Source: Oceaniferula marina (GTDB lineage Bacteria; Verrucomicrobiota; Verrucomicrobiia; Verrucomicrobiales; Akkermansiaceae). From it: DNA of 64,000 nt. Location: NCBI RefSeq assembly GCF_013391475.1, contig NZ_JACBAZ010000001.1, forward strand, positions 578,377 through 642,376, given 5' to 3'. Positions 46,506 to 55,669 of the stretch are shown one piece after another (position 1 is the first letter of the stretch; every line of letters starts with the position of its first letter). Both the position numbers and the translations under genes were made by a program. The notes beneath the pieces were generated by a model, which was not told the DNA's origin, made no database searches, and worked only from the letters and a program-made list of their open reading frames with translations.

Positions 46506-49500
46506 TTATAGTTCGTTTGCTCCTAGCCATTGAAAGCTGACAACCCGGAATTGCCGTCCAAACTTTCTATTCAGCTCATTTAACTCCGTCCCCCTTTCCT
46601 CAGGAGCATCCGAGGTGTCGATATACGATGGCACCCGCTGAACTAGCACTTCGCACATAGCGGCAGCCATCACCTTACCGGTTGAATCCGTGGAATCACC
46701 ATAGGCTCTGATTCGAAACGTGTCAGAGCGTGACGTCAGAAGAACCCCGATGGTTTGTAATATTTTCCCCTGGCTCAGGTGAGTTGAGGCCCCGTAGTAG
46801 GCCTCATTCGGTTGCTCTGCCAATGAAGGAGCATGCAAGGAAGACGGTGGGCTTAGCTTGTCTTTCAAAAACTCAGATTGGATATCCTCCATTCCCTGGT
46901 TGAGGTAGGATCGAAGAATAGCGACATCCAGCACCCCTCCGTAGCTTTGCAGTTCTTTCTCACTTTGGTCTCTGGGTTTATTTTCCACAGTAGATTCCCC
47001 AATGAGACGCCGGTTCACAAAGTCGCACACACCGATAAAGGGAGCTCTTCTCTTCACCTGTTCCACGATCTGTTCGGCCAAGGTTTGAGCTTCTTCTTCT
47101 GTAAGTTTACGAAACCCCTGCCAAGTTTGTGGAGAAAGACTTGATGAAACCCCTCCTTCGACACCTGCCATCGACGGCTCCGAATGCCCAGGAAAGGCAG
47201 AGACGGCATCATCTGTCGCATGTCCATTTACATCCAAACCCGCATTCATCATCAACAAGGCTTTCCATGCAAAAACGCTCGTGCTATTCACATTATGATG
47301 CCCTTGAAGCACCATATGTTTGGCAATTTGATCACAGCTTGTTTGTTCATCGGGATCACTACTTGCGCTATCGTCCGAAATGACGAGCATGTGTGGATTT
47401 GGTAGAGAGATCGATCGGTCATAATTAGTAACATCCTCTCCTTCCGGGAAGGTTGACAGGAAATACTGATCCCACAGGGCATAATTAGTTTCGTAACGCA
47501 CGTCGTAAGCCGAGTATGCATTTGTTGGCAAATATTCCTCCTCCCACCATGTTGATGCAGATTGAATTCTATTCTTATGATAGGCATCACGATACCCCTG
47601 CTCCCATTCGGTTTGATACGTATTCAGAGGCAGAGCCGTAGCATTCCTCGGAGTGTAGCGTGGGGCCAAACTCTCTCCTATAATCAATGATGGATGATTA
47701 AACATCTGGGTCAACTGAGCCGAACGAAACTGAGCCAAGGAGAAGAACTCCATGCCTGCAGGCGGGACATCAAATACAGGTTCCGGCTGACCATTACCAT
47801 CTCTTCCAAGCAATGCTGAAAATCGATTTTTACCCTTGTAGTAACTGGGGCGCATAAACGAGGACGTATAATCAGGCTGCTCCTGATTATCCACAGCATA
47901 GGGACCGTAAGTGTATTCGTGCAAGACCGTGGGAACACTGAATACCCAATCCCATGGAGTTCTACGATGGACACATGCTCTAAAATTATAATTTGCAAGT
48001 GGAGCCTCCTGCCACATGCCATTGGGTGTGTTCAGCAAATTCGCAGGAGCCTCTGATGGATACTTCATGCGTATACCATGCATCGTTCTATTCACCGGGT
48101 TAATCGAGCTCAAGGACGACACTTTCTCAATCGGCAACGTTTTATTAACATCTCGCCAGCGTCCCTCGTTTCCTTTGATCCAGCATTGAAAATCCAAGTG
48201 CTGAGCAATGGGATAATCATCAAGATTGTTCATGATGAATTGATAGCTCCCGGACCTCGATGCTCCGGGCTGAACCAAACGGAGACGAGCTGACATCGAA
48301 TCTCCGTAGCCCACATGATAGCCGTTCTCCCAGAAGCGTTTGATACTGTATGTCTGGGTTGTGCTAGGATCGTAAATCTGACTCCCTCCAAGATGCACGT
48401 AAAAGGCATTACGCTCATCGATCGAGCTTTTGGCACTCATAGAGTTGGCAAACACATTGCCACTGTCATGCCCTGCAAGAACCAAAGATTGCAATGGCTG
48501 GTTAGGCGTGAACACCAGAGCTTCTCCCGGCTCAAGTTCCACAGGGTCTAAAGCCAGACAAAAATATCGGGTCCTGGCATTGGCGGGTCCACCTTTCCAG
48601 TACCAGTAAGAGTTCCAATTATATTCGTCTTTTTTACCGTCTTTATTGCTATCGTGATCCGTCCTGATTTCAAATTGCAATCGGCGGTTTACCTCCACCA
48701 AGTAGGGCGATGCTGCGATTTTAACATCATAAGGGTTCCAAATAGTCACTCTGGGATAAAACAAAAGACTCAACTTTTTAGGGGCGCCAGGATCATAGGC
48801 GATCGCATGATAAAGGCTGAACTCTGTAATCACAGGGTGAATCGGAGTTTTGATAAAATCCGTATGATTGGCATAGGCATCTAACACCCCACTCCCGCGT
48901 AGTGTTTCCCTTGGAGTGGCGATACGATCAGAGCCGACATAGTCACCCAACTTTGCGTAATCGCGCAAGATTCCAAACTTCGGTGAAAAATCATTAAACC
49001 GAGTTCTTGATTCATCAATCAGAGGGGTCCGATCAGTCAGTAAAATTTCACCGGCGGCGGTTTCAAGACGGGCATCCCCCGGCGCACTCGTATCCCTCAA
49101 GTAAGGGCTTAAATCATATTTCAACCCACCACGTACTGTATCAACAAGCAGGGCCTTACCTGGGATATCCACATCATGTCCTAGCAGCTCGATGAGATCA
49201 CGGACATCATCAGGAGCTTGCGCAGAGGTCGACAATTCCACCTGTCGTTTAGTAAATAACCTCGAGGGATATTCGGCATTTTTCACGAAAGCATCCTCGC
49301 TTAAATCCCCAAGGCCTTTTGAGCTTTCTTGAAGTGCATGATAGGGGCGGCGTGCACCGGTGTATAAATTCGCCATACCACTCACAGACGAAACCTCAAT
49401 ATCCTCACTGACGTGATCATTATGCTGGACCAGTGGAGCTTTCATCCCCAGATCGGACACATGGAATGCATACCCTCCTCTTTTTTGTCCGTCCTGTCCT

Positions 49501-50126
49501 TTCAAAGTCACCTTGGGGGCATACACATTATCGGCATCTGATGAACCAGATTGGTCTTTGACCATCACCACAGCATCCTTACTCGCCAGTGTATAATCGG
49601 CTGTTTTGGCCAGTAAATCATCACCTTCTTCCGCTCCACTCACCAAAAATTTCAGGACAGATGCTCGATGGTCAACATAGTCTGCTGATTCAGGGTCACG
49701 GGAATCTTCCAGATAACCATCGTTTTCTTCCACATAAATCAACCCCTCTTCGGTATCAGATGATGCTGTCGATTTCCGTGTGGTTTTCCACACTCCTAGC
49801 CAATGAGGGTTGGCCACACCTTCTATCTCTTTCGTTTCAGGAGACTCATCGTAGATCGAGGCTTCTGCCATCACACGCTGATCGGCCCCGGCATACTTTT
49901 GCAATTCTCCCAACGCAATCATCAACGCCATGCGGGCATTGGCCCTGGCCTCTTGCTGATGACTAAGGTGAGATGATTGTCTCAGCTCCACTGTCGATAA
50001 TGACAGCATGGCCAATGCAATCATCACAAGAAGGACCATCACAGAAATCGTGGCAACCAAAGCAAAACCACGATTGTTTGAATTTGCACTGATTAAACTT
50101 ATACTCATAGAGAATCTTCGATTCAT
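46506..50126 (-). CDS. Verru_Chthon cassette protein A homologue (prepilin-like N-terminus)
   Basis: A 1206-aa protein. The N-terminus has a pilin-type signal: basic residues, then NNRGFALVATISVMVLLVMI and a 20-residue hydrophobic helix, followed by LRQSSHLSHQQEARANARMA, which matches the opening of Verru_Chthon cassette protein A. The long C-terminal part is of unknown fold, with many Tyr, Asn and Pro. The known cassette has proteins A to D with prepilin-like starts; only A is present here. It may be a surface fibre or pseudopilus component. A second possible start (MSISLISAN) lies 6 codons in. Confidence 0.75.
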   Translation of the reverse strand: MNRRFSMSISLISANSNNRGFALVATISVMVLLVMIALAMLSLSTVELRQSSHLSHQQEARANARMALMIALGELQKYAGADQRVMAEASIYDESPETKEIEGVANPHWLGVWKTTRKSTASSDTEEGLIYVEENDGYLEDSRDPESADYVDHRASVLKFLVSGAEEGDDLLAKTADYTLASKDAVVMVKDQSGSSDADNVYAPKVTLKGQDGQKRGGYAFHVSDLGMKAPLVQHNDHVSEDIEVSSVSGMANLYTGARRPYHALQESSKGLGDLSEDAFVKNAEYPSRLFTKRQVELSTSAQAPDDVRDLIELLGHDVDIPGKALLVDTVRGGLKYDLSPYLRDTSAPGDARLETAAGEILLTDRTPLIDESRTRFNDFSPKFGILRDYAKLGDYVGSDRIATPRETLRGSGVLDAYANHTDFIKTPIHPVITEFSLYHAIAYDPGAPKKLSLLFYPRVTIWNPYDVKIAASPYLVEVNRRLQFEIRTDHDSNKDGKKDEYNWNSYWYWKGGPANARTRYFCLALDPVELEPGEALVFTPNQPLQSLVLAGHDSGNVFANSMSAKSSIDERNAFYVHLGGSQIYDPSTTQTYSIKRFWENGYHVGYGDSMSARLRLVQPGASRSGSYQFIMNNLDDYPIAQHLDFQCWIKGNEGRWRDVNKTLPIEKVSSLSSINPVNRTMHGIRMKYPSEAPANLLNTPNGMWQEAPLANYNFRACVHRRTPWDWVFSVPTVLHEYTYGPYAVDNQEQPDYTSSFMRPSYYKGKNRFSALLGRDGNGQPEPVFDVPPAGMEFFSLAQFRSAQLTQMFNHPSLIIGESLAPRYTPRNATALPLNTYQTEWEQGYRDAYHKNRIQSASTWWEEEYLPTNAYSAYDVRYETNYALWDQYFLSTFPEGEDVTNYDRSISLPNPHMLVISDDSASSDPDEQTSCDQIAKHMVLQGHHNVNSTSVFAWKALLMMNAGLDVNGHATDDAVSAFPGHSEPSMAGVEGGVSSSLSPQTWQGFRKLTEEEAQTLAEQIVEQVKRRAPFIGVCDFVNRRLIGESTVENKPRDQSEKELQSYGGVLDVAILRSYLNQGMEDIQSEFLKDKLSPPSSLHAPSLAEQPNEAYYGASTHLSQGKILQTIGVLLTSRSDTFRIRAYGDSTDSTGKVMAAAMCEVLVQRVPSYIDTSDAPEERGTELNELNRKFGRQFRVVSFQWLGANEL

Positions 50127-50262
50127 TAATACTCGCCCCCCCTGTAATCAAGAACTTCAAACAGAGGGACCATCAGAATAACCCTGACTCCCCCTGAATG
50201 AAGATCACACAACAATATGATGATACTCAAGCTGGAGTCCTCATATGATTTTTCTCACGCCA

Positions 50263-51021
50263 TTAGCGGCGTCGGCGAAGAATCAAAGATAAGCCTCCGA
50301 GTCCGATCAGAGCTGTAGATGTGGGCTCAGGAACCGCAGCCAAGGCAGCTACCTCTTGAGCTGTCAAAGCATTATCATATAACTGAACATCATCCCAGCT
50401 ACCTGTTTTAATTCCAGCAGATGCACTGTAGCGTCCAAAAAACATTTGAGTCTGGCTACTGCTTAATGCATCTACATCTGAAATAGTAACTGATCCAGCT
50501 TCTGAACCATCGACATAAAACGTAGCCGTTGTCCCGCTTAATACATAGGCATAATGATGCCACGCATTGTCCACATTAACACCTACACTACTCGTCCTCC
50601 AAGCTGTCCCATCATAATAATCGAGATACGAATTTGAACTACTTGACCCATTACCCATCCCCGCAATATTGCGCGGTGATTGGTTATCGAAAACATAGCC
50701 ATTATGATCCGTGGTTTTCAACCAGAACGCATAGGTTCGTTCCCCAGTGTTTGAATCTATCCCCACAGACATCGTTCCTCCCGACTCACTTGTCACGTTA
50801 ATCACATTTCCACGCTCCCCGTCAACAACGACAGTAGTTCCTGTTAAACCTCCGCCGCTAATGGTTCCTGTATAATTATTTCCAGACTGATCATTGATCG
50901 TCATACCCGCTCCAGCACCTGTAAAGGTTCCGTTTTCAAACGTATATTCAGCAATGAGAGCAGCCTGCCCCCCAAGGGTAAAAAGGGAGAAAGCTCCCAA
51001 ACTAATGATGGTTTTTTTCAT
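50263..51021 (-). CDS. LamG-domain PEP-CTERM surface protein
   Basis: ATG 51021 (MKKTIISLGAFSLFTLGGQA) starts a signal peptide; the longer frame from 51063 adds 14 residues of no value. The body is one LamG/concanavalin-like domain (about 20-215; RTYAFWLKTTDHNGY, NAWHHYAYVLSGTTATFYVD, GSWDDVQLYDNALTAQEV). The end is a PEP-CTERM signal: AVPEPTSTALIGLGG and an LRRRR tail. It is the intact counterpart of the two broken genes at 24484-24815 and 30169-30811, and occupies the same slot after a FecR gene as the protein at 6630-7316. Confidence 0.88.
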   Translation of the reverse strand: MKKTIISLGAFSLFTLGGQAALIAEYTFENGTFTGAGAGMTINDQSGNNYTGTISGGGLTGTTVVVDGERGNVINVTSESGGTMSVGIDSNTGERTYAFWLKTTDHNGYVFDNQSPRNIAGMGNGSSSSNSYLDYYDGTAWRTSSVGVNVDNAWHHYAYVLSGTTATFYVDGSEAGSVTISDVDALSSSQTQMFFGRYSASAGIKTGSWDDVQLYDNALTAQEVAALAAVPEPTSTALIGLGGLSLILRRRR

Positions 51022-51132
51022 TTTTTTATAATCTATGGTTACATCATGGCACGATAAACTCACATGCCTCTATTAACATATATTCCGCACCACGAAAGGT
51101 TGCGTAAATTTCCAAATAAAAAACCTCTTCCG

Positions 51133-52722
51133 TTACCTAACAAAGAAATGAAGTCGGTTCTCCCGCATCAATTGGCGAATTTGTTTTTCATTCAGAACCC
51201 CTCTAAACAAATAGGCTTCATCAATATCTCCATCAACGGTATAGCCACCATCATCAACATCATAGGCAGCTCCAAAACGGAGCCTTGTGCTTGCTTCCGA
51301 AATATCCGTATCAATAGGCCCCTTGTCACCGGGAAGAACCAACATTTCTTGTAGCTCGCCATTTACATAATGGCGTATTTCAGGGTACCCCTCGTCATTA
51401 TATTTCCCGGTAAACACACTCACGATGTGAACCCACTCATCAAATGTACTCTTGGGTAATGGGGAGTATGCCGCGGGTTTAAATGCTGAAGACCATAAGG
51501 CATAGCCGTCCTGAGTCCAGATATGAACTTTCCACGATTTACCATATCCGAGCCTCCGCCCCCAAGAGCAATAAGGAGTTCGCGGCATACCATAATCGGC
51601 TCTATGCCGAACCCATGCTGCAAAAGTTCGTGGACTATCACCGCCAATCCCCGGGAAAGCCGTCTGAGCAAACCAATCCTTACCATTCATCGAAAAGGCC
51701 TTTCCAAATTTACCGCGAGTCACGGCATTACGGAAATTGAGAGGTTCTGATCCTTTCGACAAACGCTGAACCACGGCCCGCCATTCATGAGAACTGGAAG
51801 TCATCGTCCCTTCTGACGCAAAGGCCAAACCGTCTAACTCATCAAACGACCAATGCAAGTAAGGGATTCCCACAATAAACTTTCTTTGAAACATACTGGT
51901 TTTCACATTCATTTCCTCGCCCAATCCATAAACATCGAATCGCATAGCCTCCCCGCCAACCAGCTCATGTTTAGCCAGGGACTTCAATCGAGGCTCCACC
52001 CTCACCCTGCCTTTACCAACATGCACCTGAAATTTCTTTTCCTTATCATGGTACACTCCAAACTCCGTACCAAGATCAATCACCTTCACCTGAGCCGACT
52101 CTACTGTAAACCCATGACCCTCTTTAGGAACACGAAACCAAGCTTTACCGCTCTTCATGCCCAATGATACCTCGGATAGAACATCAACCTCCGCCGGCCC
52201 CTCGACAATCGCTTTCACTCCATTTGGAAAAGTAAAACGAACCACCCCTTGAGAAAGACTCACTTGGTCTCCAACCCGCAATTGATTCCCTCCGAAATCA
52301 GCATCCGTCAGGTCTTTGTTTGGAGATGAGATACTCAATATCGAATCTGCTGAGCGGTCCAACACCACTAAAAAGTCATCAGCGTCTCCTACTTGCCTAT
52401 TGAGCTGGAAAAAGAGGAAACCCAAACTCAGAAACAACACCGCAGCGACCCCTAAAGCCATGGAAATAATACCAGATTTACGTTTATCATGCCGGAGCAT
52501 ATCTTGACTAACTGGCATCATGCCAATCTCAGCTCGGCTCGAGGCTGCCATCTTGAGCAAGGCAACCATCTTCATATGCCGTAGATACAGATCAACGACC
52601 TCTGGCGAGTCACGCATCAATTCCATCAACCGTTCCCGCTGCTCAGGCGTGGCGACACCATCTTCAAGGTTATGAATCAGCTGCTCGACACTCTCTTCTC
52701 GGTTCTCGAAAGTCTTTTTCAT
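51133..52722 (-). CDS. FecR-domain membrane protein with C-terminal LamG domain
   Basis: ATG 52722 is chosen because it overlaps the sigma factor stop by 4 bp. The 529-aa protein has a cytoplasmic part (1-85), a transmembrane helix at about 86-106 (ISMALGVAAVLFLSLGFLFF), a FecR domain (about 140-215; FPNGVKAIVEGPAEVDV, VKVIDLGTEFGVY) and a LamG domain (about 290-520; GKAFSMNGKDWFAQTAFPGI, RTFAAWVRH). The LamG end could sense glycan directly, which would link substrate binding to control of the sigma factor. That function is inference; the domains are clear. Confidence 0.85.
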   Translation of the reverse strand: MKKTFENREESVEQLIHNLEDGVATPEQRERLMELMRDSPEVVDLYLRHMKMVALLKMAASSRAEIGMMPVSQDMLRHDKRKSGIISMALGVAAVLFLSLGFLFFQLNRQVGDADDFLVVLDRSADSILSISSPNKDLTDADFGGNQLRVGDQVSLSQGVVRFTFPNGVKAIVEGPAEVDVLSEVSLGMKSGKAWFRVPKEGHGFTVESAQVKVIDLGTEFGVYHDKEKKFQVHVGKGRVRVEPRLKSLAKHELVGGEAMRFDVYGLGEEMNVKTSMFQRKFIVGIPYLHWSFDELDGLAFASEGTMTSSSHEWRAVVQRLSKGSEPLNFRNAVTRGKFGKAFSMNGKDWFAQTAFPGIGGDSPRTFAAWVRHRADYGMPRTPYCSWGRRLGYGKSWKVHIWTQDGYALWSSAFKPAAYSPLPKSTFDEWVHIVSVFTGKYNDEGYPEIRHYVNGELQEMLVLPGDKGPIDTDISEASTRLRFGAAYDVDDGGYTVDGDIDEAYLFRGVLNEKQIRQLMRENRLHFFVR

Positions 52723-53261
52723 GCCAACTCCTCCCTGAGCTGCTCTTTCCTCTCCATACAATCACGCAAGCTTGTCCGAACTCTAAACAACGCGCTTTTG
52801 AGGCTGGAAATACTCCGCCCTGTCGCCTTGGAATAATCAGCCAAACCCGATTTCTTCCAATAGCGGTGCAGCACGAGCTCCTGATCCTTGATCTGCAACA
52901 AGCCAATGCACTGATTCAAGTCACTTAACTGATCACTCATACTCTGGGATTCCATATCATCCAGAGCTGCAGCCACAATATTCATGACGTCATCATCCAA
53001 GGGCGTTTGCTTCATACTCCTAAGCTTACTCTGGTATGACATCGCTTGAAAACGAGCCGTAGTCAATGCCCAGGCCTTGAAATTAGTGCCTAATTCAAAG
53101 GTGTCCCTCTTCGACCACAGCACCTCGTTGGTGTTTTGGATGACGTCTTCGGTTTCGGAAGCCCCGGGCAAAAGCGAAATAATGTAAGCGGAGATCATCC
53201 CCTGATGACTTACCAGCAGATCAACAAATGCTTTTTCCTCCTCTGGGCTCCGATTATACAT
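52719..53261 (-). CDS. ECF-type RNA polymerase sigma factor
   Basis: A 180-aa sigma-70 family protein with region 2 (about 10-80; SETEDVIQNTNEVLW, GTNFKAWALTTARF) and region 4 (about 115-170; YSKATGRSISSLKSALFRVR). Same ECF group as the protein at 4445-5011. The 4-bp overlap with the FecR-LamG gene shows translational coupling. The upstream gap (53262-53554) holds no gene and should contain the promoter of this unit. All genes from here to 33440 lie on the same strand, making them candidate targets. Confidence 0.88.
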   Translation of the reverse strand: MYNRSPEEEKAFVDLLVSHQGMISAYIISLLPGASETEDVIQNTNEVLWSKRDTFELGTNFKAWALTTARFQAMSYQSKLRSMKQTPLDDDVMNIVAAALDDMESQSMSDQLSDLNQCIGLLQIKDQELVLHRYWKKSGLADYSKATGRSISSLKSALFRVRTSLRDCMERKEQLREELA

Positions 53262-53554
53262 GTTATATCTAAGTAATACGTCAGCTCAGAAAAGGTTTCT
53301 AAATTATTTAAAAAAACAGCAAATTACCGGAACAAGGCATCCCCCCGAGAGCCCCCTCACTTTGGGCAGTATGAAAATCCAGCCTATTTAGACTTGTACG
53401 CTACCTGTAGTAGTCTACAATGCTTGCACACCTAACAGAAAACAAAAAGATCATCAGGGTCACTTGTTCGCCCATTCAACTAAAAAATGAGCCCCCAAAC
53501 CAGGCGCGGGCACAGGCAAGCAGCGACCGAACACCGTCAATACATCCATCAAAA

Positions 53555-53905
53555 TCAGGCAGGCTTGCGCTCTTTCAGAGCAAGCATCAATGCCTGATTG
53601 GGGTCCACAAAGGCCGGATCATGGCCTTTGGCATAGTTGAAGAGATCACGGTGCAAGTATTCATAATACGCCTCTTTCTCCTCATCCTTGAGCTGATACC
53701 AGATGGCCACGTTATAGGCCCGGGTAACCTTCTGCATCATTTTCAGCGTAAGACGACGCCCGGTGCGCGCTTTCTGCACCTGTTTGTGGGTCAACTGCTC
53801 CGTGGACACTTCGACAAGGTCATGGTTGCCCAGCCCCCAGTCTTGCATCATTTTGTCCAATGGCTGAGTTCCCAAATCCCGTGCGTCTCTGTCCTGCTGG
53901 CTCAT
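53555..53905 (-). CDS. Small protein with HTH-like region
   Basis: A 116-aa soluble protein. The segment TEQLTHKQVQKARTGRRLTLKM (written here only in part: LTHKQVQKARTGRRLTL) is arranged like a Cro/XRE helix-turn-helix, with Ala-Arg-x-Gly-Arg-Arg as the recognition region. The C-terminal half is charged and helical. It may be a small DNA-binding protein. It diverges from the ebo-like operon, whose first gene starts about 105 bp away, so it could regulate it. No closer family is recognised. Confidence 0.55.
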   Translation of the reverse strand: MSQQDRDARDLGTQPLDKMMQDWGLGNHDLVEVSTEQLTHKQVQKARTGRRLTLKMMQKVTRAYNVAIWYQLKDEEKEAYYEYLHRDLFNYAKGHDPAFVDPNQALMLALKERKPA

Positions 53906-54011
53906 GTCGGAAGGCTAGCCAGAAACGGACAGGAATAAACAGCAAAATATGATTTACCCGGACAGGATTTTTCGAGTTTGGCATTTTGCCGATTCATCGT
54001 ATGTTCTGGCC

Positions 54012-54293
54012 ATGCCTACTAAGAAAGAGATTCTCGACCTCTATTTTATCGATTCCCGCCATAAACTGATCGAGGTTGCCGCCTTCCTCGACCGGGTCGA
54101 CCGGCACGACGGTGAGACCGATTTCCGGGAAGCCGAATTTTCCAAGGCGATCGAGGCCTTGATCCACCCCGGTGAGAACAGCCGGGCCGAAGCCGTGCTC
54201 CTGGCTCTTTCCGACCACAGCACAGCCCCCATCGCCAAAGCGCCAATGCAAGGCGCACTTGGAGCGTATCACGAGCCAAGCCCACGTCCATAG
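54012..54293 (+). CDS. Small conserved-looking protein at the head of the ebo-like operon
   Basis: ATG 54012 (MPTKKEILDLYFIDSRHKLI) gives 93 residues: a helical, acidic N-terminal two-thirds (EVAAFLDRVDRH) and a short tail ALSDHSTAPIAKAP. No signal peptide, no membrane helix. It does not look like EboA. The TatD-type gene follows 50 bp later on the same strand. I recall similar small proteins beside TatD-type genes, but cannot check this; no function is proposed. Confidence 0.55.
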   Translation: MPTKKEILDLYFIDSRHKLIEVAAFLDRVDRHDGETDFREAEFSKAIEALIHPGENSRAEAVLLALSDHSTAPIAKAPMQGALGAYHEPSPRP

Positions 54294-54343
54294 TTTTTCA
54301 ATCCACCCATTTTCACCTACGTCTTTCGACCCCATCTCACGAC

Positions 54344-55141
54344 ATGAAATACATCGAACCGCACGCTCACATGGTCAGTCGTACCACCGATGACTACCAA
54401 GCCATGGCCCTTGCCGGCTGCGAAGTCATTTGCGAACCCGCATTCTGGGCAGGCTACGACCGCAGCTCGGCCCAAGGGTTTTACGACTATTACCGTCAAC
54501 TAACCGATTACGAACCGAAACGGGCCGCCAAATATGGCATCGACCATTATTGCTGGCTGTGCATCAACCCGAAAGAAGCGGATGACGCCGGCTTTGCCCG
54601 CGAAGTTATGTCGATCATCCCTGAGTTTCTCGATCAGCCGACAGTGCTCGGAATTGGGGAAATCGGCATGAATAAAAACACCGTCAACGAGCTCACCATT
54701 TTTGAAGAGCATGTCGAACTAGCCAAACAAAACGATCTTCCGATCTTAATCCATACACCGCACCTCGAAGATAAACTCAAAGGCACCCGACTCACTCTGG
54801 ATGCCTTGAAAAATGCCGGAGTTGACCCCCAAACGGTCATCATCGACCACGTTGAAGAACATACCGTCAAAATGGTGCTCGATGCCGGATTCTGGGCAGG
54901 CATGACTCTTTACCCGGAATCAAAGTGCTCGCTACCACGAACCGTCGACATCCTCGAAACTTACGGCATGGAAAACATCTGGATGAACTCGGCCTGTGAC
55001 TGGGGACATTCTGATCCTCTGGCCGTGCCCAAATGCGCACTGGAGATGAAAAAGCGTATGCACAACGCAGAAACCATCGAGAAAGTCATCTTCGACAACC
55101 CTCGCAGATTCCTCAGCCAGGCAAGGAACTTCACCAGCTAG
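54344..55141 (+). CDS. TatD-family metal-dependent hydrolase, EboB-like
   Basis: A 265-aa protein with the metal-dependent hydrolase barrel: EPHAHMVSRTTDDY (His7 and His9), GIGEIGMNK, LAKQNDLPILIHTPH, VIIDHVEEHT and WMNSACDWGHSDPLAVPK near the end. This is the pattern of TatD-related proteins encoded in ebo clusters rather than the TatD DNase. Ebo genes are known from cyanobacterial scytonemin export and from other bacteria, and are described as metabolite traffic proteins. The EboE gene two genes downstream supports the ebo assignment. Confidence 0.75.
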   Translation: MKYIEPHAHMVSRTTDDYQAMALAGCEVICEPAFWAGYDRSSAQGFYDYYRQLTDYEPKRAAKYGIDHYCWLCINPKEADDAGFAREVMSIIPEFLDQPTVLGIGEIGMNKNTVNELTIFEEHVELAKQNDLPILIHTPHLEDKLKGTRLTLDALKNAGVDPQTVIIDHVEEHTVKMVLDAGFWAGMTLYPESKCSLPRTVDILETYGMENIWMNSACDWGHSDPLAVPKCALEMKKRMHNAETIEKVIFDNPRRFLSQARNFTS

Positions 55142-55210
55142 TCTCTCGTTTTTCACCTTCTGATTTGCAGGCTGGCTCCAAGCCGCCGATTGCGCTACAT
55201 CCTCCCGCAT

Positions 55211-55417
55211 ATGGACCTCGACGAACTGGAACAACTCAAAGCCACCTTGCGCGCCTTGCCCGCTGCCACCCAGGATAGCCTCGCCGGCCTGCTCCTGATG
55301 GAGCGACTCAAGCGAAACACCCTGGTCATGCCAGATATCCACCGCCGGATTGAAAATGCCGACCCCGATCAGTGGAGCAAGTGGGAAGACACCAAAAAGA
55401 AAATCAGCCATGACTGA
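55211..55417 (+). CDS. Putative antitoxin-like small protein
   Basis: ATG 55211 (MDLDELEQLKATLRALPA) gives 68 residues, mostly helical, with a charged C-terminal half (DIHRRIENADPDQWSKWED) typical of the toxin-wrapping tail of antitoxins. It overlaps the next gene by 8 bp, as is common in type II toxin-antitoxin pairs. No named antitoxin family is recognised. It lies inside the ebo-like operon. Confidence 0.45.
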   Translation: MDLDELEQLKATLRALPAATQDSLAGLLLMERLKRNTLVMPDIHRRIENADPDQWSKWEDTKKKISHD

Positions 55418-55664
55418 CACTCTGGTCTATGTCCATCAACACGCGGCCGACCAATTGCGCAGCCTGGCCCGCCCAGATGCCATCGTCGACTTTATCAACC
55501 AACTGCAATCCCGACCGGGAACAGTCGGAGACCACCGTCAGCCAGATCCACGCGGCAGGATGGTGGAGGTCAAAATCCTTGGCCGTCATGCGGTGATCTT
55601 TTTCAGTGACCCCTTTGCCGGCATGATCAAAATTCTCGACATTTGTCACATCGAAACCCCATAA
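55410..55664 (+). CDS. Putative RelE/ParE-type toxin-like small protein
   Basis: An 84-aa protein starting at ATG 55410. The layout is helix-helix (HQHAADQLRSLARPDAIVDF) followed by a beta-sheet part with GRMVEVKILGRHAVIFFSD and MIKILDICHIE, the arrangement of RelE/ParE-fold proteins. The typical catalytic residues of RelE cannot be confirmed by eye. Its stop is only 5 bases before the eboE start, so it is part of the same transcript; it could have a regulatory rather than a toxic role. Confidence 0.5.
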   Translation: MTDTLVYVHQHAADQLRSLARPDAIVDFINQLQSRPGTVGDHRQPDPRGRMVEVKILGRHAVIFFSDPFAGMIKILDICHIETP

Positions 55665-55669
55665 ATACA

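Noticed and set aside
50246-50272. Terminator after the LamG PEP-CTERM gene
   Set aside because: A 5-bp stem overlaps the stop codon, but the tail read on the minus strand is A-rich, not T-rich.
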